Shown: positions 51,776-60,389 of the stretch, one piece after another
Layout: each line of letters opens with the position of its first letter
How positions within the stretch are numbered: the first letter of the stretch is position 1
NCBI RefSeq assembly: GCF_044797955.1
Contig: NZ_CP085211.1
Location: forward strand, 2,108,001 to 2,172,000
Direction: 5' to 3'
DNA: 64,000 bases
Source: Idiomarina seosinensis_A
Lineage (GTDB): Bacteria > Pseudomonadota > Gammaproteobacteria > Enterobacterales > Alteromonadaceae
Made by a program: the position numbers and the translations under genes
The notes under the pieces: model-generated
What the model was told of the DNA's origin: nothing
The model's database searches: none
The model's input: only the letters and a program-made list of their open reading frames with translations

Positions 51776-52804
51776 TTAATTTTTATCGGCTATCAGTGTT
51801 TGTTTCATAACCTTTGCGGTGTCAAGTAAACGGTTAGCAAAGCCCCATTCGTTATCACACCAGCACAACATTTTTACCAGCCGCTTGTGACTAACCCGGG
51901 TTTGCGTACCATCAACAATGCACGAGTGCGGATCGTGGTTAAAATCAATCGACACTAACGGCTCCTCGGTATAGTCCAGGATCCCCTGCAAGCCAGCCGT
52001 TGCGGCTTGCTGAATTACGTTATTGATTTGCTGTAAATCAACGTCACTATTTAAAGTGACACTTAAGTCCATTGCCGTCACATTGGTAGTCGGCACCCGC
52101 ACCGCTATTGCTTCAAAGCGGCCTTTTAAATTAGGCAAAATGCGTTCGATACCGCGGGCTAATTTGGTATCAACGGGAATAATCGAGCGGCCTGCGGCGC
52201 GGGTTCGCCGTAAGTCCGGATGATAAGCATCAATAACCTGTTGGTCATGCATGGCTGAGTGAATTGTGGTGACTGCACCAGAATCAATACCAAAAGCATC
52301 ATCCAGTAGTTTGATTACCGGCACAATACAATTGGTCGTGCAGGAACCGTTCGAAACAACCCGATGATCACTGCTGAGCTGTTCGTGGTTGATACCATAA
52401 ATTGCTGTAAAATCGACATCCGGATTACCAGGGTGCGAAAACAGTACGCGCTTTACGCCGCGTTGTAAGTAACGCTGACCATCTTCCTGACTGCCGTATA
52501 CACCAGTACAGTCAATAACCAGGTCGACCTGATGCTGTTGCCAGTCTACGGCTTTTATATCGGTTTCGTGGCTTAATACGATAGCATCGCCAGCCACTTG
52601 TAAGCCGCCCTCTGCTTCCTGCACAGGCGTTTTAAAACGCCCGTGACTGGAATCGTATTTAAGCAGATGGACAATGCCTTTGGTATCCGCCGGCTCATTG
52701 ATCAGAACAACCTTTAAGTGTTCGCGGTAGCCATTTTCGTATAGCGCCCGCAAACAGCTTCGGCCAATACGGCCGAAGCCATTAATTGCAACATTGATGG
52801 TCAA
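51776..52804 (-). CDS. epd: D-erythrose-4-phosphate dehydrogenase Epd
   Basis: 342 residues of the GAPDH fold. VAINGFGRIGRSCLRAL binds NAD and SNGSCTTNCIVP has the catalytic Cys. TTIHSAMHDQQVIDAYHPDL distinguishes Epd (HDQQVID) from glycolytic GAPDH. It oxidises erythrose-4-phosphate for pyridoxal phosphate synthesis, and may also have GAPDH activity. It lies 3 bp after tkt, the order also found in E. coli relatives. Confidence 0.93.
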   Translation of the reverse strand: MTINVAINGFGRIGRSCLRALYENGYREHLKVVLINEPADTKGIVHLLKYDSSHGRFKTPVQEAEGGLQVAGDAIVLSHETDIKAVDWQQHQVDLVIDCTGVYGSQEDGQRYLQRGVKRVLFSHPGNPDVDFTAIYGINHEQLSSDHRVVSNGSCTTNCIVPVIKLLDDAFGIDSGAVTTIHSAMHDQQVIDAYHPDLRRTRAAGRSIIPVDTKLARGIERILPNLKGRFEAIAVRVPTTNVTAMDLSVTLNSDVDLQQINNVIQQAATAGLQGILDYTEEPLVSIDFNHDPHSCIVDGTQTRVSHKRLVKMLCWCDNEWGFANRLLDTAKVMKQTLIADKN

Positions 52805-52807
52805 AGG

Positions 52808-54805
52808 TTACCCCAGTAAAGTTGTTGCTTTTTCAACGGCTGCTTCAACCGTTATGTCAAAATACTTAAATAGATCGTCTGCCGGAGCCGATTCACCAAA
52901 GCTGGTCATGCCCACGAAAGCGCCGTTAAGGCCGACGTACTTGTACCAGTAGTCCGTTATCCCTGCTTCGACTGCAATACGACGGGTTACGGTAGCCGGC
53001 AGGACCGATGCTTTGTACTCATCTGACTGCTGTTCAAAGACGTCAGTTGATGGCATCGAAACAACCCGTACCGCATGATTTTGCTCGCGCAAGCGTTCGG
53101 CAGCCTGCACCGCGATATCAACTTCTGAACCTGTGGCGATGAAAATTAAGTCGGGCTGAGCTTCACTGTCAGTGAGGATATAGCCACCTTTGGCAATGTC
53201 GCTCAATTGTTGCTTATCACGAGACTGCTGTGGCATGCCCTGGCGGCTTAACACCAAAGCGCTGGGGTTTGCTGTGCTTTTAAGCGCTTCAGCCCAGGCA
53301 ACGGCAGTTTCAACAGCATCGCAGGGGCGCCAGCAATTCAGGTTAGGCGTCATGCGCAGGTTAGCGATTTGTTCAACCGGCTGGTGGGTAGGTCCATCTT
53401 CGCCCAGACCAATAGAGTCGTGAGTGTAAACAAAGATGCTCGGTTGCTTCATTAATGCTGACATCCGCACTGCGTTACGGGCATATTCCATAAACATCAG
53501 GAAGGTTGCTCCGTAGGCCTTAAAGCCACCATGTAAGGTGATACCGTTCATTATTGCCGACATCGCAAATTCCCGGACCCCATAATAAACGTAGTTGCCG
53601 CCGGCATCATCCGCGGTAATGCCCTTAGCACCATCCCATAACGTCAGGTTAGAGCCGGCCAAATCTGCTGATCCGCCCAGTAACTCTCCAAGCTGATCGC
53701 CGAACTGATTAAGCGTATTTAACGATGCTTTCCGGGTAGCCGGGTTATCGGGGTTTTCTTGCAGCTGTTGGACGTATTTGCTGACCGAATACTCAAACTG
53801 CTCAGGCAAGTCTCCCTTTAACCGACGCTTCAATTCTGCGGCCAGAGTGGGGAATTCATGCTGATAGGCAACCCAGCGCTTATTCCAGCTCGCCTCGATG
53901 GCATCGCCTCGATCTTTTGCTGACCACTGCTGGTAAACGTCTGAAGGAATCTCAAAGGGTCCATGCTGCCAGCCGAGCTTATCGCGGGCTGCGGCAATTT
54001 CTTCTTCTCCAAGGGGGGCACCATGGCTGCTTTGATTGCCTTGTTTATTTGGTGCGCCAAAACCTATCACGGTTTTACAAATAATGAGAGTGGGCTGTTG
54101 TTGATTGCTCTGAGCCTGCTTAATTGCCTCATCGACAGCGTTAGCGTCATGACCGTCAATATCACGTATAACCTGCCAGTTATAGGATTCAAAGCGTTTG
54201 GCGGTGTCGTCAGTAAACCAACCTTCAACTTTACCATCAATTGAAATGCCATTATCGTCGTAAAAGGCGATTAATTTACCCAGTCCCAGGGTTCCGGCAA
54301 GCGAACAAGCCTCGTGTGAGATGCCTTCCATCAGGCAACCATCGCCTAAAAATACGTAGGTATGATGGTCAATAATCTCATGTTCGGGGCGGTTAAACTG
54401 AGCTGCCAGGGTTTTTTCTGCCAATGCCATACCTACTGCATTGGCAACTCCCTGACCTAAGGGACCGGTCGTTGTCTCTATTCCCGGGGTGTAACCGTAC
54501 TCAGGATGACCCGGCGTTTTCGAGTGCAGCTGACGAAACTCTTTAAGATCGTCAATGCTTAAATCGTAGCCGCTGAGGTGTAACAGCGAGTAAATCAGCA
54601 TCGAACCATGGCCGTTGGATAAAACAAAACGGTCACGGTCGGCCCAGTCGGGATTGTTCGGGTTATGTTTCAGGTAATCGCGCCAAAGGACTTCGGCAAT
54701 ATCTGCCATGCCCATAGGTGCTCCGGGATGGCCAGATTTGGCTTTTTGTACTGCATCCATACTTAATGCGCGAATCGCATTGGCTAGATGACGACGGTCA
54801 GACAT
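52808..54805 (-). CDS. tkt: Transketolase
   Basis: 665 residues from ATG 54805 (MSDRRHLANAIRALSMD). KSGHPGAPMGMADIAEVLW, GPLGQGVANAVGMALAEK, GDGCLMEGISHEA (TPP-magnesium motif) and FVYTHDSIGLGEDGPTHQP are diagnostic. It moves two-carbon units between sugar phosphates. First of tkt-epd-pgk-fba, about 100 bp downstream of metK. Confidence 0.97.
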   Translation of the reverse strand: MSDRRHLANAIRALSMDAVQKAKSGHPGAPMGMADIAEVLWRDYLKHNPNNPDWADRDRFVLSNGHGSMLIYSLLHLSGYDLSIDDLKEFRQLHSKTPGHPEYGYTPGIETTTGPLGQGVANAVGMALAEKTLAAQFNRPEHEIIDHHTYVFLGDGCLMEGISHEACSLAGTLGLGKLIAFYDDNGISIDGKVEGWFTDDTAKRFESYNWQVIRDIDGHDANAVDEAIKQAQSNQQQPTLIICKTVIGFGAPNKQGNQSSHGAPLGEEEIAAARDKLGWQHGPFEIPSDVYQQWSAKDRGDAIEASWNKRWVAYQHEFPTLAAELKRRLKGDLPEQFEYSVSKYVQQLQENPDNPATRKASLNTLNQFGDQLGELLGGSADLAGSNLTLWDGAKGITADDAGGNYVYYGVREFAMSAIMNGITLHGGFKAYGATFLMFMEYARNAVRMSALMKQPSIFVYTHDSIGLGEDGPTHQPVEQIANLRMTPNLNCWRPCDAVETAVAWAEALKSTANPSALVLSRQGMPQQSRDKQQLSDIAKGGYILTDSEAQPDLIFIATGSEVDIAVQAAERLREQNHAVRVVSMPSTDVFEQQSDEYKASVLPATVTRRIAVEAGITDYWYKYVGLNGAFVGMTSFGESAPADDLFKYFDITVEAAVEKATTLLG

Positions 54806-54907
54806 GAAAAACCCCCAAACGGTGAGAAGCAAACTACGTTGCGCGTATTCTCCACATTTCGGGGGTTACAAGCAAATTTTATGCGTGTTTTATGAGCATT
54901 ATCGAGC

Positions 54908-56053
54908 TTATATATCCGCCCTGAGCAGCTCGGCTTTATCGGTTTTTTCCCAAGGGAACTCATCCCGCCCAAAGTGTCCGTAAGCCGCCGTACGACGATA
55001 GATAGGACGCTCCAGTTCAAGCATCTTAATGAGTCCATAAGGGCGTAAATCAAAATGCCGGCGCACTAATTTGATCAGCGCTTCTTCATCATGTACTGAA
55101 GTGCCGAAGGTGTCGATACTGATCGAGGTGGGCTCAGCCACTCCTATGGCGTAAGAAACCTGAATTTCACAGCGTTCCGCCAAACCCGCCGCAACCAGAT
55201 TTTTGGCCACATAACGAGCAGCATAAGCAGCACTGCGGTCGACTTTTGAAGGGTCTTTGCCAGAGAATGCGCCGCCACCGTGGCGCGCCATGCCACCATA
55301 AGTATCGACAATGATCTTACGTCCGGTTAGCCCACAATCGCCCATCGGCCCACCAATTACGAACCGTCCGGTCGGATTAATATGAAACTTGGTTTCTTTG
55401 GTCAGCCATTGCTGCGGTAACACCGGTTTTAATATTTCTTCCCGGACCGCTTCCTGCAACTGCGCCTGGGTGATGTCTTCGCGGTGCTGGGTCGACAATA
55501 CAACGGTATCGATAGCGACTGGTTTGCCGTTTTCATAAATAAAGGTCAACTGGCTTTTCGCGTCAGGACGTAACCAGTCCAGTGTGCCATTTTTACGAAC
55601 TTCTGACTGCCGCTGTACCACCCGATGGGCGTAGGTAATAGGTGCAGGCATTAAAACGGAGGTCTCGCTTGAAGCGTAACCGAACATCAAACCTTGATCG
55701 CCAGCGCCCTGCAGCTCAGGATGTTCGCGGTCAACGCCCTGGTTAATATCACCGCTTTGTTTACCGATAGCATTTAATACGGCGCACGAATTAGCATCAA
55801 AGCCCATATCCGAATGAACGTAGCCGACATCTTTTATGGTATTTCGGGTCAGCTCTTCAATATCAACCCAGGCATTCGTGGAAATTTCTCCTCCCACCAT
55901 GACCATGCCAGTTTTGACAAAGGTTTCGCAAGCCACACGGGCTTTAGGATCATCAGCTAAAATCGCATCGAGTACAGCATCCGAAATCTGATCGGCTATT
56001 TTATCGGGATGCCCCTCAGAAACCGATTCAGATGTGAACAGGTGACGTGACAT
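54908..56053 (-). CDS. metK: S-adenosylmethionine synthetase MetK
   Basis: 381 residues. FTSESVSEGHPDKIADQISD at the N-terminus, GAGDQGLMFGYA, FVIGGPMGDCGLTGRKIIVD and GGGAFSGKDPSKVDRSAAY are the MetK signatures. It makes SAM, which CheR, Pcm, QueA and RsmE in this window all use. A possible MetJ-box lies in the divergent gap upstream. Confidence 0.98.
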   Translation of the reverse strand: MSRHLFTSESVSEGHPDKIADQISDAVLDAILADDPKARVACETFVKTGMVMVGGEISTNAWVDIEELTRNTIKDVGYVHSDMGFDANSCAVLNAIGKQSGDINQGVDREHPELQGAGDQGLMFGYASSETSVLMPAPITYAHRVVQRQSEVRKNGTLDWLRPDAKSQLTFIYENGKPVAIDTVVLSTQHREDITQAQLQEAVREEILKPVLPQQWLTKETKFHINPTGRFVIGGPMGDCGLTGRKIIVDTYGGMARHGGGAFSGKDPSKVDRSAAYAARYVAKNLVAAGLAERCEIQVSYAIGVAEPTSISIDTFGTSVHDEEALIKLVRRHFDLRPYGLIKMLELERPIYRRTAAYGHFGRDEFPWEKTDKAELLRADI

Positions 56054-56115
56054 ATGTCTACCATTCCTTTATTTTGGTTGGACTACAGATACTTGAATTA
56101 TAATGTAACCGATCA

Positions 56116-56143
56116 ATTATAATTTTTCTACTTCTGGACGTCT
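56116..56143 (-). promoter_or_regulatory. Possible metK promoter with MetJ-like box
   Basis: On the minus strand TATAAT (56121-56116) lies 63 nt before the metK ATG. About 18 bp upstream, GGACGTCT (plus-strand 56136-56143) matches the MetJ octamer AGACGTCT at 7 of 8 bases, and the adjacent octamer CTACTTCT matches at 5 of 8. MetJ represses metK in enterics through tandem octamers over the promoter. Only a weak candidate. Confidence 0.35.
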
Positions 56144-56188
56144 AACAGTCCGGGAGCCAGTTAAGCATCGGCACAACAAGAAGGTTTA

Positions 56189-56929
56189 ATGAGAGTACCG
56201 CGAATTTTTCATCCTGAGCCATTGCACGACGGGCTGACAGCATCGTTATCAGCAGATAGTGTTCAGCACCTGGTTAAAGTATTACGTATGAGCGAAGGCC
56301 AGCCTGTTACTCTCTTTACCGGCGATGGCTATGATTATCATGCTGTACTAACCGCCGTTAGCAAGCGATCCGCTGCTGCCAGAGTCCAGTCTGTTGTCCG
56401 TAATGCATCGGAATCCCCCACCTGGATCCACCTGGGCCAGGTTATTTCCCGCGGTGACCGGATGGACTTTGTATTACAAAAAAGCGTCGAGTTAGGTGTC
56501 AGCGAGCTCACACCGCTGTTTAGTGAGCGTTGTGGCGTGAAATTAAGCGGCGAGAGACTGGAAAAAAAACAGCAACAATGGCAAAAAATTGTCATTGGCG
56601 CATGTGAACAAAGTGGCCGCAGCTTAGTACCCACCGTTAACAAGCCGGTAGCGTTAGAACAATTTACAGAACAAGCTGATAGTGGTTTAAAGCTAACCCT
56701 GGACCCGCTGGCCGAGCTTCCGCTCAGCGAATTAACCCGGCAATCAGCGGATCTCAGCCAGGTGCGCCTGTTAATCGGCCCCGAAGGCGGCTTTAGCCAG
56801 ACTGAGGTGGAGCACGCCCGGCAAAACCACTATCAACCAATGCGCTTAGGTCCGCGTATTTTAAGAACCGAAACCGCTGCACTAACAGCGCTTAGTCTAT
56901 TACAATATCAGTTAGGCGACTTAGCCTGA
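56189..56929 (+). CDS. rsmE: 16S rRNA m3U1498 methyltransferase RsmE
   Basis: 246 residues. MRVPRIFHPEPL and QHLVKVLRMSEGQPVTLFTG form the PUA-like N-terminus. LIGPEGGFSQTEVEHA and LGPRILRTETAALTAL are the knotted SPOUT methyltransferase motifs. AAGAAGGTTTA precedes the ATG. Divergent from metK and 25 bp upstream of gshB. Confidence 0.96.
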   Translation: MRVPRIFHPEPLHDGLTASLSADSVQHLVKVLRMSEGQPVTLFTGDGYDYHAVLTAVSKRSAAARVQSVVRNASESPTWIHLGQVISRGDRMDFVLQKSVELGVSELTPLFSERCGVKLSGERLEKKQQQWQKIVIGACEQSGRSLVPTVNKPVALEQFTEQADSGLKLTLDPLAELPLSELTRQSADLSQVRLLIGPEGGFSQTEVEHARQNHYQPMRLGPRILRTETAALTALSLLQYQLGDLA

Positions 56930-56954
56930 CTCAGCATCGATTAAAGGACTGTTT

Positions 56955-57914
56955 ATGAAAAGCCTTGCCATGGTCATGGACCCAATTAGTGATGTAAAAC
57001 CGGCAAAAGACACCAGCTTTCGCTTGTTGCTTGAAGCTCAGGCTCAGGGTTATCAATGTTTTTATATCGAGCTGCCCGATTTGCTAATCGATAACGGTAA
57101 TCCACTTGCCATTAGCCGCACCATCAGTGTAGCCGACCAGCCGCAGGATTTTTACCAGCTAGGAGAGCCAAAGCGCATGGCTATGGGGGACTTTGATGTC
57201 ATTATGATGCGCAAAGATCCGCCCTTCGACAGCCAATATCTGTATGCCACGCAAATACTGGAATTAGCGCAACGGGATGGCGCCTTGATTGTTAACAACC
57301 CGCAAAGCCTGCGGGACTGCAACGAAAAGCTCTACACCAGTTGGTTCCGCGAGTTTATTACCGATACCATCGTAACCGCCAGCTCTGAAGTGTTCAGAGA
57401 GTTTCAGCAAACCCATGGCGATATCATTATGAAACCGCTGGATGGCATGGGCGGCGCCTCAATTTTTAAAGTTGGCCGCGATGCCTCTAATCTCGGTGTA
57501 ATCATTGAAACCTTAACCGCAAACGGCAGTCGCTATGCCATGGCACAGAAGTTTTTGCCGGAGATAAAAGATGGCGATAAACGTATTTTAATTATTGATG
57601 GCGAACCTATGCCTTATTCGTTAGCCCGTATTCCCGGGGCCGGCGAAACGCGCGGTAACCTTGCTGCAGGAGGCAGCGGCAGACCCCAGCCGCTGACTGA
57701 AAGTGACTGGAAAATTGCCCGCCGGATTGGCCCTGAACTAAAAAAACGGGGGCTGATGTTGGTCGGTCTTGATGTTATTGGCAGCGCGATAACTGAAATT
57801 AACGTTACCAGCCCAACATGTATGCGAGAAATCGAGGCGGCTTATGATATTAATATTGCCGCACAGTTGTTCGAGGCAATTGCAGAAAGGCGTCGATCAG
57901 GCGCTTCAGCCTAG
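56955..57914 (+). CDS. gshB: Glutathione synthetase
   Basis: 319 residues. MVMDPISDVKPAKDTSFRLL at the start, RKDPPFDSQYLYATQILE, IIMKPLDGMGGASIFKV (ATP-grasp loop) and INVTSPTCMREIE are conserved in bacterial GshB. It adds glycine to gamma-glutamylcysteine. The order rsmE-gshB-yqgE-ruvX is as in E. coli. Confidence 0.97.
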   Translation: MKSLAMVMDPISDVKPAKDTSFRLLLEAQAQGYQCFYIELPDLLIDNGNPLAISRTISVADQPQDFYQLGEPKRMAMGDFDVIMMRKDPPFDSQYLYATQILELAQRDGALIVNNPQSLRDCNEKLYTSWFREFITDTIVTASSEVFREFQQTHGDIIMKPLDGMGGASIFKVGRDASNLGVIIETLTANGSRYAMAQKFLPEIKDGDKRILIIDGEPMPYSLARIPGAGETRGNLAAGGSGRPQPLTESDWKIARRIGPELKKRGLMLVGLDVIGSAITEINVTSPTCMREIEAAYDINIAAQLFEAIAERRRSGASA

Positions 57915-57931
57915 TCATTCAGGAGTTATCG

Positions 57932-58489
57932 ATGCAAAGCTTACAAAATCATTTTTTAATCGCCACGCCGACAATGAATGAACCGCTGTTTAAGCGCAGT
58001 GTGACCTATATCTGTGAGCACAGCGACGAGGGGGCTATGGGCCTCATCGTTAATCAACCGGCCAATCTTAACGTCACCACATTGCTCGATAAACTGGAAA
58101 TTGTTTATCCGGCCAGCAGCGAAAGTTTAAAAGGCCCGGTATTTCAGGGCGGCCCGGTGGGCCAGGAACGGGGCTTCGTGATCCATCCTCCGCAGGAAAA
58201 CTGGCGCAGCAGTTTACAACTCAGTGATGACATCATGGTGACCACCTCGCGGGATATTCTGGAGGCTCTGGGTTCATCCGCCGCCCCGCCCAAGTTTATT
58301 TTGACACTGGGTTATGCCGGCTGGGAAGCCGGTCAACTGGAACAGGAACTGGCCGAAGACGCCTGGCTGGCAATACCGGCGGCCGCTGATATTTTATTTA
58401 ACACGCCAACTTCTGAACGCTGGCAAAAGGCCACCGAAATGCTCGGCTTTGATGTCTCGCAACTGGCTCCGGGGTTGGGCCACGCATGA
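57932..58489 (+). CDS. yqgE: YqgE/AlgH family protein (UPF0301)
   Basis: 185 residues. LIATPTMNEPLFKRSVTYIC, GAMGLIVNQP, VFQGGPVGQERGFVIH and LGYAGWEAGQLEQEL are the conserved blocks. The biochemical role is unknown. It overlaps ruvX by 4 bp and is normally found next to it. Confidence 0.96.
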   Translation: MQSLQNHFLIATPTMNEPLFKRSVTYICEHSDEGAMGLIVNQPANLNVTTLLDKLEIVYPASSESLKGPVFQGGPVGQERGFVIHPPQENWRSSLQLSDDIMVTTSRDILEALGSSAAPPKFILTLGYAGWEAGQLEQELAEDAWLAIPAAADILFNTPTSERWQKATEMLGFDVSQLAPGLGHA

Positions 58490-58896
58490 CCATCATTGGC
58501 TTTGATTTTGGTACTAAAAGCATCGGTGTGGCAGTCGGCCAGTCAATAACCGGCACCGCTTCACCGCTGGCGGCTCTGCCAGCACGCGAAGGAATTCCTG
58601 ACTGGCAACAACTGCAGCAAATACTCACAGAATGGCAGCCGCAACAGCTGGTGGTCGGACTGCCCCTAAACATGGATGGTTCAGAGCAGCCGTTGACCCA
58701 GCGCGCGAAAAAGTTCGGCCAACGGCTACACGGCCGCTTTGGTTTGCCGGTTAGTTTTCAGGATGAACGGCTGACATCCACCTCTGCACGGGAACAATTG
58801 TTCAGTAACAAAGGTTATAAAGGCTTACAAAAGGGTAAGGTCGACAGTTATGCCGCATTGCTGATTGTTGAAGATTACCTGGCCGCTGAGTCTTAA
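58486..58896 (+). CDS. ruvX: Pre-16S rRNA nuclease YqgF / RuvX
   Basis: 136 residues. The N-terminal IIGFDFGTKSIGVAVGQ (catalytic Asp), VVGLPLNMDGSEQP and FQDERLTSTSA, and the C-terminal KVDSYAALLIVEDYL mark the RNase H-like YqgF fold that finishes 16S 5'-end processing. Translationally coupled to yqgE. Confidence 0.96.
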   Translation: MTIIGFDFGTKSIGVAVGQSITGTASPLAALPAREGIPDWQQLQQILTEWQPQQLVVGLPLNMDGSEQPLTQRAKKFGQRLHGRFGLPVSFQDERLTSTSAREQLFSNKGYKGLQKGKVDSYAALLIVEDYLAAES

Positions 58897-59008
58897 ATGA
58901 CAGGAGCAGAAGCTTGCAATCGGATATTGGTTAATTTTTAATAATTCGTTATAGTAATCAAACAGTGATGGTGGGATTGGTTATTATTTTTTTAATCAGG
59001 AGCGAATC

Positions 59009-59299
59009 GTGCTTGGTAACGAAGAACCTTACAGCTTGACGGGCAATACGATATTGCTTAAAGACGAGAATAAAAAATTATTGTTAGTGACCAGCGACCG
59101 TTACCAGAATATCCTGGTTGCTCGTTCAGGTGTCCAGTTGACCGACTGGGAGCCGCAGCGTCGGCCCGGTGTTAAAAATGTTTCAGTGGTTGAGTTGTTC
59201 AAACGTGATAAAACCTACTTTTTTGTCCGTGCCGGTGGCGTCGAATATCAAGTTGATCTTAAATTCGAAGAAAGCCCGATTACGGAAATGAAATTCTGA
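59009..59299 (+). CDS. Hypothetical 96-residue protein
   Basis: Starts at GTG 59009 with AGGAG six bases upstream. The protein is soluble, rich in beta-type alternation (ILLKDENKKLLLVTSDRY, KTYFFVRAGGVEYQVDLKF), with no signal peptide and no cysteine. I do not recognise a family. The stop is 6 bp before the transglutaminase-like gene, so the two are probably co-transcribed. An upstream AT-rich region (58897-59008) may hold the promoter. Confidence 0.7.
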   Translation: MLGNEEPYSLTGNTILLKDENKKLLLVTSDRYQNILVARSGVQLTDWEPQRRPGVKNVSVVELFKRDKTYFFVRAGGVEYQVDLKFEESPITEMKF

Positions 59300-59305
59300 C
59301 AGCTG

Positions 59306-60283
59306 ATGGACCTCCATCGCCACTTCCGGGCGTTAGCCACCGTCGTTGGCTTTTTTTTCGTACTACACCCGGGCTCAGCCCCAGCCCAGCAAATTAGCTT
59401 TGACAAGCAATCACAGGATGAAACGCTTCAGCTAAATTATCAGTGGCAAGACACTGGTGGCACGAAGCACAGCGTCCAGTTTGGTATTAACAAATCTAAA
59501 TTTTTAGACTCTCTGGCCCGTTTTCGTAACTACGAGCGCAAACGGGCCAATCGCGAGTTAGCTCACCAGTTAAACCGATACATTAAGCAACAGCGCTGGC
59601 GAGGTGTTAACGTTCAGCTTTCGCCACGCCAGCGCAGTATTTCAATCACTCCCCGCTCGGCCACTAGCAACAAGCAAAGCGAAACCTTCCGTCAGCAAAC
59701 CCAAAAACTTAAAGCTTATTACGTGCAGCAATGGCATGAATATTTACAGGCAAACCACTATCGCCGGCTGCAATTGCCATTTACCACAGGCGGTATAATC
59801 CCCGACGCAGTCAGTATTGCTGAGCTGCAACGCCCGCTGCTTAACGATTTAGTCAGCCAACTGGGTGAAATCCTCAAAAATAACAGTCGCCGCAACTACA
59901 CTAATTTGGTCGGCCAGTTTATCCAGTCCATTCCGTACAATGCCCTGCAAGACGGAATCGATAACCGTGGTGACGGTTTCTTACCACCCAACCAGGTGCT
60001 TTTTTACAACCAGGGTGACTGCGACAGTAAAGCGTCACTAATGGCAGCTGTGCTGCGGACCATTATGCCTCAACAAAAAATGGCCATAATTTATTTACCC
60101 GGACATGCCTTGTTTGCCGTGCAAATGCCGCCCAAAGATAACGACGCCACCGTTACTGTCGACGGCACAACAATGGTCCTGATGGAAGTCGCCGGTCCAT
60201 CTTTAATGGCTGCCGGTACCATTGCTGTCGACAGCCAGTTTTATATCGATAGTGGACAATTCACCGCAATTAACATTGATTAG
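59306..60283 (+). CDS. Exported transglutaminase/cysteine-protease-fold-like protein
   Basis: 325 residues with a probable signal peptide (VVGFFFVLHPGSAPAQQ). The middle is highly basic and helical (YERKRANRELAHQLNRYIKQ). The C-terminal third has QGDCDSKASLMAAVLR and YLPGHALFAV, the Cys and His arrangement of transglutaminase-like proteins that act on peptides or peptidoglycan-linked proteins; a catalytic Asp may be in TVDGTTMVLMEVAG. Specific substrate unknown. The weak ribosome site suggests coupling to the upstream 96-residue gene. Confidence 0.65.
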   Translation: MDLHRHFRALATVVGFFFVLHPGSAPAQQISFDKQSQDETLQLNYQWQDTGGTKHSVQFGINKSKFLDSLARFRNYERKRANRELAHQLNRYIKQQRWRGVNVQLSPRQRSISITPRSATSNKQSETFRQQTQKLKAYYVQQWHEYLQANHYRRLQLPFTTGGIIPDAVSIAELQRPLLNDLVSQLGEILKNNSRRNYTNLVGQFIQSIPYNALQDGIDNRGDGFLPPNQVLFYNQGDCDSKASLMAAVLRTIMPQQKMAIIYLPGHALFAVQMPPKDNDATVTVDGTTMVLMEVAGPSLMAAGTIAVDSQFYIDSGQFTAINID

Positions 60284-60305
60284 GCGCTGACACCTGACCC
60301 TTACT

Positions 60306-60337
60306 AAGCAGTTTAACTGCTTTCGTGTTGTTTTTTT
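60306..60337 (+). terminator. Possible terminator before rapA
   Basis: AAGCAG-TTTAA-CTGCTT, a 6-bp stem (8 bp if the loop closes), then TCGTGTTG and seven T. The stem is short and the T-run displaced, so termination is probably partial. Confidence 0.5.
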
Positions 60338-60389
60338 CCAGAAGGGCAATTACCATTTGCCGCAAAAGCTGCCAGAGAAAGGAAATAAC

